64,000 nt of DNA, from contig DASSEV010000031.1 of the NCBI GenBank assembly GCA_035695105.1, positions 1 through 64,000 of the forward strand. Reading direction: 5' to 3'. Source of the DNA: JAICYJ01 sp035695105. Lineage in GTDB: Bacteria; Actinomycetota; Thermoleophilia; Gaiellales; JAICJC01. The notes under the pieces were generated by a model. It made no database searches. It was not told where the DNA came from and saw only the letters and a program-made list of their open reading frames with translations. The position numbers and the translations under genes are program-made. Below are positions 40,681 to 49,464 of this stretch, piece by piece; within the stretch, counting starts at the first letter, position 1; the number at the start of each line of letters is the position of its first letter.

Positions 40681-41244
40681 TCACCTCCGCACCCGGAACC
40701 GCAGGATCGTCGTATCGCCCGACGGCGTGCTGCTGATCGGTTCCAGGTCGACCCTCGGCAGGCCGGGTGCCGAGAACCGGACGCCGTCACCGAGCAGCAC
40801 CGGCAGCACGTAGACCAGGATCTCGTCGACCAGGCCCCGCTCGAGGCACTGCGTTGCCACATCGGCACCGAGGATCTCGAGGTCCTTGCCGTTCGCTGCA
40901 TCCAGCGCCGTGGCGACGGCCGCATCGATGTCGCCGCTGAGGATGGTGACGTCCGGGTCGGGGGGCTCGAGCGGGCGGTGGGTGAGCAGGAAGAAGGGGC
41001 CGGTGAACGGGTAGTCGACGCTGCCGGGCTCGTCGGCCTCCATCTGGCTGCCGACGTCCCAGGTTCGCCTGCCGATCAGCATCGCGCCCGTGGCGCCGGC
41101 GATCCGTGTGATGTCCTCGGGCGCCACGAAGCTGGCGAGCGGGCGGCCGCCGCCCCAGTCCATCGAGCCGTTCCGGCGGGCAATGAACCCGTCGAGCGAC
41201 ATCGACCTGTTCACGACCACCTTGCCCCCGTCCACGCCGCCCAT
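40681..41244 (-). CDS. dihydrofolate reductase family protein (RibD C-terminal type)
   Basis: 187 residues. SMSLDGFIARRNGSMDWG, GAMLIGRRTWDVG, FFLLTHRPLEPPD, LEILGADVATQCLERGLVDE and VLPVLLGDGVRFS are standard for the RibD-C/DHFR-like family. A second member (43186-43791) is 2 kb away with the same motifs. Substrates of these stand-alone proteins are unknown. TATCGT 6 nt before ATG 41244 may be its -10. Confidence 0.88.
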   Translation of the reverse strand: MGGVDGGKVVVNRSMSLDGFIARRNGSMDWGGGRPLASFVAPEDITRIAGATGAMLIGRRTWDVGSQMEADEPGSVDYPFTGPFFLLTHRPLEPPDPDVTILSGDIDAAVATALDAANGKDLEILGADVATQCLERGLVDEILVYVLPVLLGDGVRFSAPGLPRVDLEPISSTPSGDTTILRFRVRR

Positions 41245-41250
41245 TGTCGC

Positions 41251-41256
41251 ACGATA
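41251..41256 (-). promoter_or_regulatory. -10 hexamer TATCGT, leaderless geometry
   Basis: TATCGT on the minus strand ends 6 nt before ATG 41244. Confidence 0.4.
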
Positions 41257-41317
41257 TGCGGCCCGGCAGGACGTGCCGCCGGCGATCGGTCATGATGGTC
41301 GGCATGACTGGCGACGA

Positions 41318-41404
41318 TCGATTCGGCTGACCGGGGTGCTCGTCCGGCAGGGCGACCAACGGTGGTGGAAGGTCTACCACGGCAGCGAACCGGCCTGCTG
41401 GTAA
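41318..41404 (+). pseudogene. C-terminal remnant of a SnoaL-like / DUF4440 protein
   Basis: The frame reads RRSIRLTGVLVRQGDQRWWK and VYHGSEPACW before a stop. This looks like the last strands of SnoaL-like folds (TGVLxRxxGxWKVxHxHxS). No upstream part of the fold is visible. The rest of 41245-41676 holds no gene; a possible helix-coding stretch on the minus strand near 41440 was not convincing. Confidence 0.4.
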
Positions 41405-41615
41405 GGGCCATGACAGCTGTCGGTCAGGCGGCGGGGCGGAGAGCCTCTCGCTCTGCGGGCGCGGCCAAAGGATCCAGCTCACGCCGAAGGTGAAGATGGC
41501 CGCAACGACCATGCCCTCGCCTGTCGCTGGAGGCGAACAATCCGGACGTCCCACCGACGGGCCGCCGAGCCCGTGATCGATCCGACAGTGCCGCAGACCA
41601 GAGCCCTGAGACGGC

Positions 41616-41647
41616 GGAGGGGCCCGCCTTGCGGCGGGGCCCCCTCC
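41616..41647 (-). terminator. hairpin downstream of the secreted HEIME protein gene
   Basis: GC-rich imperfect stem (GGAGGGGCCCGCC against GGCGGGGCCCCCTCC) 30 bp beyond the stop at 41677. Confidence 0.5.
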
Positions 41648-41676
41648 TGTCATCGCAGTTCAGTTGAGCGGGTGCG

Positions 41677-42825
41677 TCAGTTGCTCTGCAGGCACCCGAG
41701 ACCGGTGGAGAGGAAGTCGTTGTTGCTGAACTCCTCCTGGGTCAGGTAGTGATGCTGGTTGATCACCTGGTTGTAGTAGTGGCCCGCCGTGCCCTTCGGG
41801 GTTCCGTACACGTAGGCGCACTCGTCACCGTTCTCGTAGCCGGCCGCGTCATACCAGCCGGTGTTCACGTCGGGATCGGTGATCGCCTCCATGATCTCGT
41901 GGCTGGTCGGGCTGATCTCGACGTCGGCGTCGACGTTGCCGTTCGGGGACTGGATCGACCCGAACGCCGACCGGGCGTCGCTGCCGCAGGTGTACGCGAC
42001 GGTCTGCAGCGGCGAGTGGTAGATCGGGTACGACAGATTGGCGTAGATCATCCGGTTCGGCGCCATCGTGTGATAGGCGCAGTAGCCGGCCGTCTTCTCG
42101 TGGTTGATCGTGCACGCCTGGTTCTGCTGCTTCAGGGACGACGTCGAACCGGGAGCGAAGCACGTCTCTACGTGCTTGGCGATGAACAGCACGTAGATGT
42201 GCGAGATGTTCACCGGCAGGCTGTGTGCCTTGACGACGCTCGCCGTCTCAGCCTGCACCTGTGCGTCGTCGATGCACGAGTCGTAGCCCGAGCCGTCGGC
42301 GTAGATGCCCGTCCGGTCCTTGGTGTTCAGCGTGCAGCCGTTCGCCGGCAGCGGGTTCGTGTCATCGATCGGTGTGCCTTCGCGCAGCTGGTAGTTGATG
42401 TGCCCGTTGGTGCCGAAGTACTCGAGCAGCGTGGAGTACACGTTGGTGTGCTTGCCGCTGTCGTGGGCGACGTCGGCGAGGTACCGCGAGATGAGGCTCT
42501 CGTAGCCGGCGTCCATCGGATGTCCGGCCGGATGCCAGAAGATCGGCGTCACGACGACGGGCCCCGTGGAGGTCGTCCCCATCACCGGCCCGTTGTGCCA
42601 GATCAGCGGCGGGTCGCCGATGGCCGCGTTGTCCGTGTTGACGCAGCCCAGATCCACCGGAACCGAGTGGACGATGCCGCCGAAATGGCTCGAGCGCGGC
42701 GATGCGCCGGCCTTCGTCGAGCAGGCCTGCGAGGCGAACGCCGAGGCGCCCCCTGCTCCCGCAACCCCCAAGCACACCACCAGTGACACAACAACGAGCG
42801 CGCGAGCGCGCGTGAACCGCTTCAT
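41677..42825 (-). CDS. secreted HExxE-motif protein of unknown function
   Basis: 382 residues from ATG 42825. Sec signal (RARALVVVSLVVCLGVAGAG...SAFA) then a long extracellular domain with several cysteines. TPIFWHPAGHPMDAGYE and TSHEIMEAITDPDVNTGW resemble the EXORDIUM/phosphate-induced-like and actinobacterial SHExxEAxTDP proteins; HEIME could be a metal site but no protease activity is known. It has unusually many Asn, Tyr and Thr for this genome, which fits export. Confidence 0.75.
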   Translation of the reverse strand: MKRFTRARALVVVSLVVCLGVAGAGGASAFASQACSTKAGASPRSSHFGGIVHSVPVDLGCVNTDNAAIGDPPLIWHNGPVMGTTSTGPVVVTPIFWHPAGHPMDAGYESLISRYLADVAHDSGKHTNVYSTLLEYFGTNGHINYQLREGTPIDDTNPLPANGCTLNTKDRTGIYADGSGYDSCIDDAQVQAETASVVKAHSLPVNISHIYVLFIAKHVETCFAPGSTSSLKQQNQACTINHEKTAGYCAYHTMAPNRMIYANLSYPIYHSPLQTVAYTCGSDARSAFGSIQSPNGNVDADVEISPTSHEIMEAITDPDVNTGWYDAAGYENGDECAYVYGTPKGTAGHYYNQVINQHHYLTQEEFSNNDFLSTGLGCLQSN

Positions 42826-43185
42826 CAATCCCCCCATGGTCGTCGTCGGGCGGCCGGGTGCCACCCCTGTCGGGCCACGAGTGTCCACATCCGATGCCCT
42901 CCTGTCAAGGAACCATGTGTGAAAAACCACCTTTCCAAGCCGTATAGACCACTTGCGTCGCCGATCAGCGCCTTGCACCGCGCGCGCGACGGGATGATGC
43001 CGTTGCCGGGCCTGCCGAGGCGTTGGGTGCGGCGGTCGGCGCTCAGCGTGCGATCGAGCACGAGCCATGGCCCGCCGGCCGCCGTGGGCGGATCCCATCG
43101 CCGACGGCCCGACCGAGCAGAGCGCCGACGCGATGGCTGTCGCGGCTACGTTGCTGGACGAGGCAACGGCGCCGGAATTGCTGGA
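42826..43185. other. intergenic, no confident gene
   Basis: A 45-codon plus-strand frame (43067-43204, starting MARRPPWADP, with TLLDEATAPELLDQPV) has coding-like composition but no ribosome site and overlaps the next gene; not called. Otherwise presumably the promoter of the secreted protein gene. Confidence 0.4.
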
Positions 43186-43791
43186 TCAGCCCGTCCGGCG
43201 ATAGCAGACGTGCGTCGCGAGCGGCGAGTGAAGCGCCTCGACCGGCTCGAACGGAAAGTCCGTGATGCCGTCGAAGATGCTCTCGCCGGAGCCGAGCAGC
43301 ACCGGCACGATGTCGAGCCACAGCTCGTCGATTACGCCCGCCTGCAGGGCCTGCCGGACGGTCGAGGCGCCGCCGGCGATGTCGACGCCGCGATCTCCGG
43401 CGACCTGCACAGCCTGGGCGTATGCGGCGTCGAAGCCGTCGGTGACGAAGTGGAACGTCGTCCCGCCCTGCATCTCGATCGGCTCGTGCGCGTGGTGGGT
43501 GAGGACGAAGACCGGGGCGTGGTAGGGCGGCTCGGGGCCCCACCAGCCAGACCACTCCTCGTCCCATTCGCCGCGGATCGGCCCGTACATGTTGCGGCCC
43601 ATGACGTAGGCGCCACGGGGGCGCATCAACCGACGCACGGCCGTGGCGTCGGCCTCGGTTGCGCGCTCGTCGCCCATGTGCCATGTGTGAACCTCGCGAC
43701 CCCGCTTGCCGAGCGGATCGTCGAGGCTCTGATCGGGTCCCGCGACGAAGCCGTCGAGGGACATGGACATGTGACAGGTGGTGTCGCTCAT
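43186..43791 (-). CDS. dihydrofolate reductase family protein (RibD C-terminal type), second copy
   Basis: 201 residues. MSMSLDGFVAGPDQSLDDP, GAYVMGRNMYGPIRG, VFVLTHHAHEPIEMQGG, DIAGGASTVRQALQAGVIDE and VPVLLGSGESIFDG. GGAGGAG before ATG 43791. Carries an extra loop (EWDEEWSGWWGPEP) not present in the copy at 40681. Confidence 0.9.
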   Translation of the reverse strand: MSDTTCHMSMSLDGFVAGPDQSLDDPLGKRGREVHTWHMGDERATEADATAVRRLMRPRGAYVMGRNMYGPIRGEWDEEWSGWWGPEPPYHAPVFVLTHHAHEPIEMQGGTTFHFVTDGFDAAYAQAVQVAGDRGVDIAGGASTVRQALQAGVIDELWLDIVPVLLGSGESIFDGITDFPFEPVEALHSPLATHVCYRRTG

Positions 43792-43884
43792 CGTCGCACT
43801 CCTCCGAATACGGGCATCGTCCGGGCGTCGCCAGGTCGCGTGGCGTGGGGAAGGGTAGTTCGCCCTTCGCCCCTCGACCAGCCC

Positions 43885-44124
43885 TCAGCGGAACGAGGGC
43901 TGGGGCGGCAGCCCGTGGCCGGGCGGGGGCGCCGCGTCGCGCTGCAGCATCCAGACGTCTATGACGTGCATGTTGCCGGCCGCGGTTCGCAGGAGCGCGA
44001 CGACCGACATCCCTGCTGGTACCGGTGGTACCAGATCTCGCCGTATCCCTCGCCGCCCGTCGCGGCCGCCACCGCAAAGCAGATCCACGTTGATGCCCTG
44101 CGAGCCGGCGGCTGACATCGGCAC
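43885..44124 (-). CDS. doubtful small ORF, 79 aa
   Basis: Frame with GMSVVALLRTAAGNMHVIDV and WMLQRDAAPPPGHG. The reading continues upstream of the Met without a stop in coding-like fashion (VSTVSIQRTTSG), so it may be the 3' part of a lost gene. No family recognised. The remainder of 43792-44187 is empty. Confidence 0.25.
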   Translation of the reverse strand: MPMSAAGSQGINVDLLCGGGRDGRRGIRRDLVPPVPAGMSVVALLRTAAGNMHVIDVWMLQRDAAPPPGHGLPPQPSFR

Positions 44125-44187
44125 GGGGCCGTCCGCCGTCCAGCAGCGCCCGGACGTCGTGCGCTGGATCGAGACCGTGGAGACGAC

Positions 44188-44667
44188 TCAGCCGCGTATG
44201 CGGCCGGGCCGCAGCGGGCGTGCGTGGGCGCTGATCTTCTCGAGGGCGCGTGTCAGCGCCTTGACGTCGGTATCGCTGAGGTGCTCGGAGAAGTGTCGCC
44301 CGATGCCGTCTCGGTGGTGTCGGCGAGCGCGCTGGAGCATCTCCGTGCCCTTCTCGGTCGGCAGCACGAGGATGGAGCGGCGGTCGCTGGGCGGGCGTAC
44401 TCGCCGGACGAGATCGGCCTCCTCCATGCGGTCGATGACTCGGGTGAAGCCGCTCTTGCTGTACAGGATGCGGTCGGCCAGCTCGGTCATCTGGACGCCG
44501 TCGGGTGACTCCTCGGTGTGGACGAGCACGTCGTACCAGCGCTGCGGGATGCCAACGGCGTCCTGCAGTTCCGTGTCGAGGATGTCCAGCAGCGCCATCG
44601 CGCTCTCGAAGAAGAGGCGCCAGCACCGCAGCCGATCGGGCGAAGGGCTTGACAACGATGATTCCAT
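44188..44667 (-). CDS. MarR family transcriptional regulator
   Basis: 159 residues from ATG 44667. Winged-helix pattern ELQDAVGIPQRWYDVLVHTE, MTELADRILYSKSGFTRVID and DLVRRVRPPSDRRSILVLP. Divergent from the cupin gene, with a palindromic operator between them (44685-44700). Likely represses itself and the cupin. Confidence 0.85.
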   Translation of the reverse strand: MESSLSSPSPDRLRCWRLFFESAMALLDILDTELQDAVGIPQRWYDVLVHTEESPDGVQMTELADRILYSKSGFTRVIDRMEEADLVRRVRPPSDRRSILVLPTEKGTEMLQRARRHHRDGIGRHFSEHLSDTDVKALTRALEKISAHARPLRPGRIRG

Positions 44668-44684
44668 GTGCGATTGTCCTCTAT

Positions 44685-44700
44685 GCAACAGTTGCTCAAC
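44685..44700. promoter_or_regulatory. palindromic operator between MarR and cupin genes
   Basis: GCAAC-A-GTTGC (44685-44695) overlaps GTTG-CT-CAAC (44691-44700). Located in the 74-bp divergent space, suitable for MarR binding. Confidence 0.5.
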
Positions 44701-44741
44701 AGACTGTCGCAAATCTTACCAAACTCGGGAAGGAGCGAGGC

Positions 44742-45257
44742 ATGGCCACCACCACCGTCGCGGGACGCGCAGAGAGCGGGTACGCGCTCGCCTCCAACGA
44801 GGGCGAGGCGTTCTGGCTGCTCGGAATGCTCCAGACGATCAAGATCGGTAAGGACGACACCGCCGGCGCCTACGGTCTGCTCGAGATCGTCGTGCCCGAG
44901 GGGATCGGCTCGCCCTGGCACGTGCATCCCGAAGAGGACGAGTGGTTCTATGTCCTCGAGGGCACGATGAGCTTCTGGGTGGCTGACGCCGAGATCGCCA
45001 TGGAAGCCGGCTCATTCGCCTTCGGGCCCAAGGGCGTGCCCCACACCTTCTACGCCGGAGCCGGCGGCGCCAGGGCGCTGGTCGGGTTCGCGCCGATGCA
45101 GTTCGAGGGATTCCAGCGAGAAGTCGGGCAGCCCGCCCCCGAACGCGTGCTGCCCCCGCCCATGGAGGGGCCCCCGGACGTCGCAAGGCTGATCCCGATC
45201 GCAAGGCGAAACGGCTTCGAGATCCTCGGCCCCCCAGGGCCGCCTCCCGGGCATTGA
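44742..45257 (+). CDS. cupin domain protein
   Basis: 171 residues. Cupin motif 1 is GSPWHVHPEEDEWFYVLEGTM and motif 2 is GSFAFGPKGVPHTFYAG (metal ligands His, His, Glu, His). AAGGAG before ATG 44742. C-terminal extension is proline-rich. Single-domain cupins of this type include quercetinase-like dioxygenases; substrate unknown. Under the divergent MarR protein. Confidence 0.85.
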   Translation: MATTTVAGRAESGYALASNEGEAFWLLGMLQTIKIGKDDTAGAYGLLEIVVPEGIGSPWHVHPEEDEWFYVLEGTMSFWVADAEIAMEAGSFAFGPKGVPHTFYAGAGGARALVGFAPMQFEGFQREVGQPAPERVLPPPMEGPPDVARLIPIARRNGFEILGPPGPPPGH

Positions 45258-45382
45258 GCGCCACGCCCGCGTTCTCGAGGGCGTCCCCCGAGCAGTTGAC
45301 GGGCTATACGGATTGCAGTAAATCGGACACATGCGGCTGCGACGTACCAGCGCCGGCACGGCGGGTTAGCATCAGGGTATAG

Positions 45383-45784
45383 ATGCACGACGAACGCGAC
45401 GTGGTGGTGTATGGATCGGCCTGCCCGGCCTGCACCCAGGCCAAGGCAGTGCTCGACCATTACGGCGTCGCCTACCGGTCGCAACCCATCTCCGAGCTTC
45501 CACGCCGCCACGGCCGCGTACGCTCCATGCCGCAGATCACGATCGGCGGCGAGTTGCTGGGCGGCATCAACCAGCTGCTCGGCCTGGCGGGGTCGGGTGG
45601 CCTGGCACGCCTCGGACGTGCCGAGCTCGGACCGTGGGTGCGGGTGCGTCGCCGGCTCGGGCGAGGCTATGACGTTGAACTGCTCGACGCGCTCGGTCGA
45701 GTCCACCGCCGCCGACGAGTCTCCGACCCGGTCGAGGCTGAGCGTCTCAGGATTGTCTGGGCCAGCCACGGCGACGACATCTGA
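45383..45784 (+). CDS. glutaredoxin-domain protein with unique C-terminal half
   Basis: 133 residues. Residues 1-70 form a glutaredoxin/thioredoxin-like fold with redox motif CPAC, then SMPQITIGGELLGGINQLLGL (cis-Pro and GG loop). The second half (GLARLGRAELGPWVRVRRRL, DALGRVHRRRRVSD) is basic and unassigned. GGGTAT lies 2 nt before the ATG; if used as -10 the true start would be internal. Confidence 0.75.
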   Translation: MHDERDVVVYGSACPACTQAKAVLDHYGVAYRSQPISELPRRHGRVRSMPQITIGGELLGGINQLLGLAGSGGLARLGRAELGPWVRVRRRLGRGYDVELLDALGRVHRRRRVSDPVEAERLRIVWASHGDDI

Positions 45785-45923
45785 ACTCATTTCGAACGCG
45801 CGTGTCAGGCCGTCTGGTCCGTGCCGTTTCCCAGCTCGCCCATCGTGTTGCCCGTGGGATCCCTCATTTACGATGCATCGGACTGTCCGCCTTTGGGGGG
45901 GCAGCCACGTGTGGCCCGGTTTG

Positions 45924-45955
45924 AGGTTGGGCGGCCTTCACGGGCCGCCCAACCT
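45924..45955. terminator. 13-bp perfect hairpin between convergent genes
   Basis: AGGTTGGGCGGCC paired with its exact complement around a 6-nt loop TTCACG. Lies between the glutaredoxin-like gene and the PQQ-repeat gene. Confidence 0.75.
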
Positions 45956-45960
45956 ACAGA

Positions 45961-47256
45961 TCACGGCAGTTTCGTGGCTGAGAGCGGTCCGAGCTCAAAC
46001 GCGTAGATGCCGCCTCTTTGGCTCGCCACCAAGACCATCCCGTGAGACACGACGGGGCCGCCGAAGATGCGGCCCGCTCCGCTACCCATGCCGTTCTTGT
46101 GGAGCTGTCGCCCGGTGCTGGCCCCATAGACGTAGAGGCCATAGGAGCGTTGGGTCGGCGCCCCCACGTAGATCAGGCCGTTCGCGAGCGCCGGCGTGGC
46201 GGCCACAGTGTCATATCTACGCGGCGACGTGAACACGATCCGCGACCAGACGCGCGATCCGTCAGCGGCGCGCAGTGCAACCAGCCGGGTCGTCGTTCCG
46301 CCGACCAGCTGCGCATAGACGATGCCCCGGTGCACGGCCGGAGCCCGCTCCGGCACTCCGCCGGTGGCAGCGAGCCTCCACAACGTCGAGCCGGTTACGG
46401 CATCCAACGCATACAGCCCCGATCGCGTCGGGGCAAAGACGCGACCGCCTGCCACGGAGAGCTCTCCCTTGTACGGGTTGGGGATCCCGGGAAGGCTCGT
46501 CCAGAGATGCTGGCCGGTCGCCTCGTCGAACGCGAGCACCGCTCCCGCAGCAACGAACACACGCCCCCCGGCGACGGCAGGCGTCCCCGTCGGGTTCTCC
46601 CACCCGGTCTCGATGCTCAACCACCGCAGAGCGCCGGTTCCGGCGTCGAATGCCCGCAACCACACGCTGTTTCCGGGCGCACCGTACGACGATACGAACA
46701 CCATGCCGTCGGCATAGACGGGGGAGCTGATCCGCTGGTCGCTGAGGCCAGTCGCCGACCACCGCACGCTGCCGTCGCTGGCGTTGACCGCCCAGAGCGT
46801 CGAGCCTGAGCCGGGCGTCTGAGCCGAGTCGGTGGTGAAGTACACAGACCCGCCGGCCACGGCTGGCGAGCTGTCCCCACCCGCCGACCCAGACAGCGAG
46901 CGCGTCCACAGCGTCCTGCCACTGGCCAGGTCGAGAGCAACCAGCGAGCTCGTGGTCGCGCCGCTCTGGAGACCGACGCCGACATAGGCCACACCGCCGA
47001 CAACCGCGGGCCTGCCGATCACGATGCTCCCCACGTCACGATGCCACGCCCAGCGAAGGCGCGAGATCGTGCCCGCAGACAGGGCGGTCTCGCTGGGCTG
47101 GTAGGAGTTGTGCGCCGGACCGTACCCAAGCTGGGACCAGTCCCCAGGCGCCGCCATGGCCGATGAGGTGGAAACGGTCGCGACCACCCCCAACAGCGCG
47201 ATCAGAGACGCCGCGCGTGTCCGACGCCGCAAACGAATGCCAACGAACGTGCCCAT
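45961..47256 (-). CDS. secreted PQQ-like beta-propeller repeat protein
   Basis: 431 residues: Sec signal (RAASLIALLGVVATVSTSSAMA) then about seven WD/PQQ-type repeats with the period (VYVG/A...LVALDLASGRTLWTRSL; LWAVNASDGSVRWS; LRAFDAGTGALRWLS; VLAFDEATGQHLWTS; LYALDAVTGSTLWRL; LVALRAADGSRVWSR; LYVYGASTGRQLH). Looks like a BamB/YVTN-type or quinoprotein-like propeller; quinone-binding residues cannot be confirmed. Probably extracellular. Confidence 0.88.
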   Translation of the reverse strand: MGTFVGIRLRRRTRAASLIALLGVVATVSTSSAMAAPGDWSQLGYGPAHNSYQPSETALSAGTISRLRWAWHRDVGSIVIGRPAVVGGVAYVGVGLQSGATTSSLVALDLASGRTLWTRSLSGSAGGDSSPAVAGGSVYFTTDSAQTPGSGSTLWAVNASDGSVRWSATGLSDQRISSPVYADGMVFVSSYGAPGNSVWLRAFDAGTGALRWLSIETGWENPTGTPAVAGGRVFVAAGAVLAFDEATGQHLWTSLPGIPNPYKGELSVAGGRVFAPTRSGLYALDAVTGSTLWRLAATGGVPERAPAVHRGIVYAQLVGGTTTRLVALRAADGSRVWSRIVFTSPRRYDTVAATPALANGLIYVGAPTQRSYGLYVYGASTGRQLHKNGMGSGAGRIFGGPVVSHGMVLVASQRGGIYAFELGPLSATKLP

Positions 47257-47496
47257 GTTTGAGACCCCCCGGGAGTAGAGCGCTTGTCACCCAGCAGCAT
47301 CACCCACCCCACGACAGCTGTCATGAGCGCTCCCCACATCTCGCACTGCGGATAAGTCCCCATCTGCTGCTCGACGTGCAGGGGCACCTGCCATGAGTGC
47401 CTCGTCGCGCGGTGGGAGAGCGGCTCGTCCGTTGGGACCTCCACGGCGCGGTACTAGGATGGCGTCCTCTAGGAATGTCGTCTGAAGGGGTGATCC

Positions 47497-47886
47497 GTGT
47501 CGGAGCAGGTAACGAGCGCACGCGTCCGCGCTGTCGGGCCGCAGGAGTTGTCAGCGACCGACCCGACGCCCGGGATTCTGCGCGAGCTTGCCTTCTCGAC
47601 GGATCGCGCGATCGTCATCCGGGCGCGCGTCGACGGAGGCGCGATTTCTGGCTGGCACCACCACGGCGACCGTGACGCCCTCGGCTACGTCGTCAGCGGC
47701 AAACTGCGCTTCGACTTCGGCGCTAACGGAGAGCATACCGACGTTGAGACCCACGGCTTCTTCCATGTCCCGCGAGGCCTCGTGCACCGGGACGTGAATC
47801 CGATCGACGAACCGCAGGAGGTCGTGATTGCCTTCGTGGGCGACGGGCCGCTCGTCGTCAATGTCGATCGGCCGTCTCGACACTAG
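47497..47886 (+). CDS. cupin domain protein
   Basis: 129 residues from GTG 47497. Cupin core SGWHHHGDRDALGYVVSGKL and GFFHVPRGLVHRDVNP (His-rich metal site). A stand-alone small cupin, 240 bp from the divergent PQQ-repeat gene. Confidence 0.85.
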   Translation: MSEQVTSARVRAVGPQELSATDPTPGILRELAFSTDRAIVIRARVDGGAISGWHHHGDRDALGYVVSGKLRFDFGANGEHTDVETHGFFHVPRGLVHRDVNPIDEPQEVVIAFVGDGPLVVNVDRPSRH

Positions 47887-48172
47887 CGAGCGCCTCTTGG
47901 CAGCAGGTAGTGCAACCAGCTCGCCCCCGGAGGAAGGTGGGGCGAGCCGGTGGTAGCGCGTGGCCGGGGACCGGTCCGAAGCCGGGCAGGGGTCAGATTC
48001 CCGCTGCCGATCGACGAACCTGCGAGCCGACGCAGATGCAGAGCCGCAAGACGGCAGCCACCGTGGGCAAGCGGCGGTCAAGGCGGCGTTACGCGATGCC
48101 TGGCCAAAGGCCAGTCGCGCCGCGCGGACAAGGCAACGGCTTGGCGAGGCCCCTCCGCTAACGCGCCGTCAG
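47887..48172. other. non-coding, structured region
   Basis: A 9-bp hairpin GCTCGCCCC / GGGGCGAGC (47919-47947, loop contains GGAGGAAGG) is followed by GC-rich stem-like segments and CTGGCC-AAA-GGCCAG near 48100. No ORF is convincing. Could be a terminator plus a structured RNA or the eroded end of a ribozyme-like element; no assignment made. Confidence 0.35.
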
Positions 48173-48490
48173 TTAGGTGACGCGGGCGTTCTCCGTGACG
48201 ACAAGGTTGTAGATGGGGTAGACCTGCGGCGGGTCGCCTTGTGGCGCATGGAGCTCCTGAAGAGCTGGCATCAGCCTCTCCTGCACGAACCGCTGCAGGT
48301 GCTCCTTGGACTCCCAGACGTCGTAGACGTACCAGCCGTCTTCGGTGGGGCCGGCCGAGTGCATGATCAAACCGTCTGGCGCGTCGACCGACGAGAACTC
48401 GCTCGATTGCACGCCGAACATCTTCTCGCCGATCTGCTCGTACATCTCCGCTGTCCCACCGGGCATCATCTGGAGAGCTCCGATCGCCAT
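48173..48490 (-). CDS. dimeric alpha/beta-barrel (ABM-like) hypothetical protein
   Basis: 105 residues. GGTAEMYEQIGEKMF, GLIMHSAGPTEDGWYVYDVWES and HLQRFVQERLMPALQEL give the beta-alpha-beta order of antibiotic biosynthesis monooxygenase-like folds. AGGAGG precedes the ATG. Part of a minus-strand group of small genes (48173-50268). Confidence 0.7.
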   Translation of the reverse strand: MAIGALQMMPGGTAEMYEQIGEKMFGVQSSEFSSVDAPDGLIMHSAGPTEDGWYVYDVWESKEHLQRFVQERLMPALQELHAPQGDPPQVYPIYNLVVTENARVT

Positions 48491-48618
48491 CCTGCGCCTC
48501 CTTCCGTGCGTGTACCAGATGCAACGAGCGAATATACCTCGCCTGGCTGCCGTCTTGTCTGCTTGATGAGGTTGCAGACGTCCGTGGACGGTCGCTCATT
48601 CGAACGGACGAATGTCCT

Positions 48619-49311
48619 TTAGCCCGCCTCGCGTGCTTTCGGGCTGGGAGTGAACAGCTGCCAGTGCCCCTCGGAGACGACTTCGACGGTGCCGCCGACC
48701 ACCTTGATGGCGGTCTCGTCGTCCACCGCGTACCCCGGCACGGGCAGGCCGGCGGCCCATCGTTCGGCGTTGGCCATGGAATGGTCCGGCATAGCCTGGT
48801 GATCCAGGTGCGGAAACATCGCAAAGTCGACCAGTCCCAGTGCTCTGTCGGCACCGGTGGCGGGCGGACTGCCGTAGACGAATTCTTCCCCGACGCCGGG
48901 GCCCATCACCAAGCTCCCGGCACTCACTCCCACCCATACCGTCTCATGCAGCGACGGCAACAGGCCGACCAGTCCCGACTGCTGGATCCAGTAGCACAGG
49001 TACAGGGGATCGCCACCTCCCACCAGCAAGGCGTCGCACTCCAAAACCGCAGCCGTCCAATGCTCCCTTTCGATGCTGGGTAGTGCGGTCAGTTCCAGCA
49101 CGCCCAACGACTTCCAACCGAGCTCGCACAGAGGAGTGGCGGCGCGCCCGCTGATCAACCTCCATGCGCTGCCGGCACCGCCCGGAAAGGCATAGATCGC
49201 GGTCGGGATGCAAAGGGCAGTGGACTCGGCGATCGGTTTGCCGAGCAGGTCGACCAGCGCATCGCGGATGCTCCCGTTCTTGATGCCAGCCGAAGTGAGA
49301 AGAAGCTTCAT
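48619..49311 (-). CDS. peptidase E / S51-like (type 1 glutamine amidotransferase-like) protein
   Basis: 230 residues from ATG 49311 with GGAGG upstream. KLLLTSAGIKNGSIRDALVD, DALLVGGGDPLYLCYWIQ, nucleophile elbow GVSAGSLVMG and FPHLDHQ. Classical peptidase E uses Ser-His-Asp/Glu with this elbow, so aspartyl dipeptidase-like activity is plausible. Two relatives of this family are often found in actinobacterial accessory regions. Confidence 0.8.
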   Translation of the reverse strand: MKLLLTSAGIKNGSIRDALVDLLGKPIAESTALCIPTAIYAFPGGAGSAWRLISGRAATPLCELGWKSLGVLELTALPSIEREHWTAAVLECDALLVGGGDPLYLCYWIQQSGLVGLLPSLHETVWVGVSAGSLVMGPGVGEEFVYGSPPATGADRALGLVDFAMFPHLDHQAMPDHSMANAERWAAGLPVPGYAVDDETAIKVVGGTVEVVSEGHWQLFTPSPKAREAG

Positions 49312-49464
49312 ACGGCCTCCTAGAGTCATTACTGCAGGCGAACCTTCGGGCCGCGCGCGGACCGGTACACGCTAGAGACTCGCAGACCACCGAAGACTCA
49401 TCGGCTCACACCAGACCCAGCCTCGGGCCTTCGGCGCATTCTGAGACGAGTTCTTAGAGAATCG

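Noticed and set aside
43067..43204. 45-codon plus-strand frame with coding-like composition
   Set aside because: No ribosome site or -10 element, overlaps the RibD-C gene, and no family resemblance.
47202..47444. 80-codon minus-strand frame upstream of the PQQ-repeat gene
   Set aside because: Lies in the divergent promoter region and lacks a start signal or known motif.
47910..48172. Group II intron fragment
   Set aside because: No recognisable domain V or reverse transcriptase; resemblance was only impressionistic.
48150..48180. CTAAC...GTTAG inverted repeat considered as an integron attC site
   Set aside because: The core does not fit RYYYAAC/GTTRRRY and no integrase is present.
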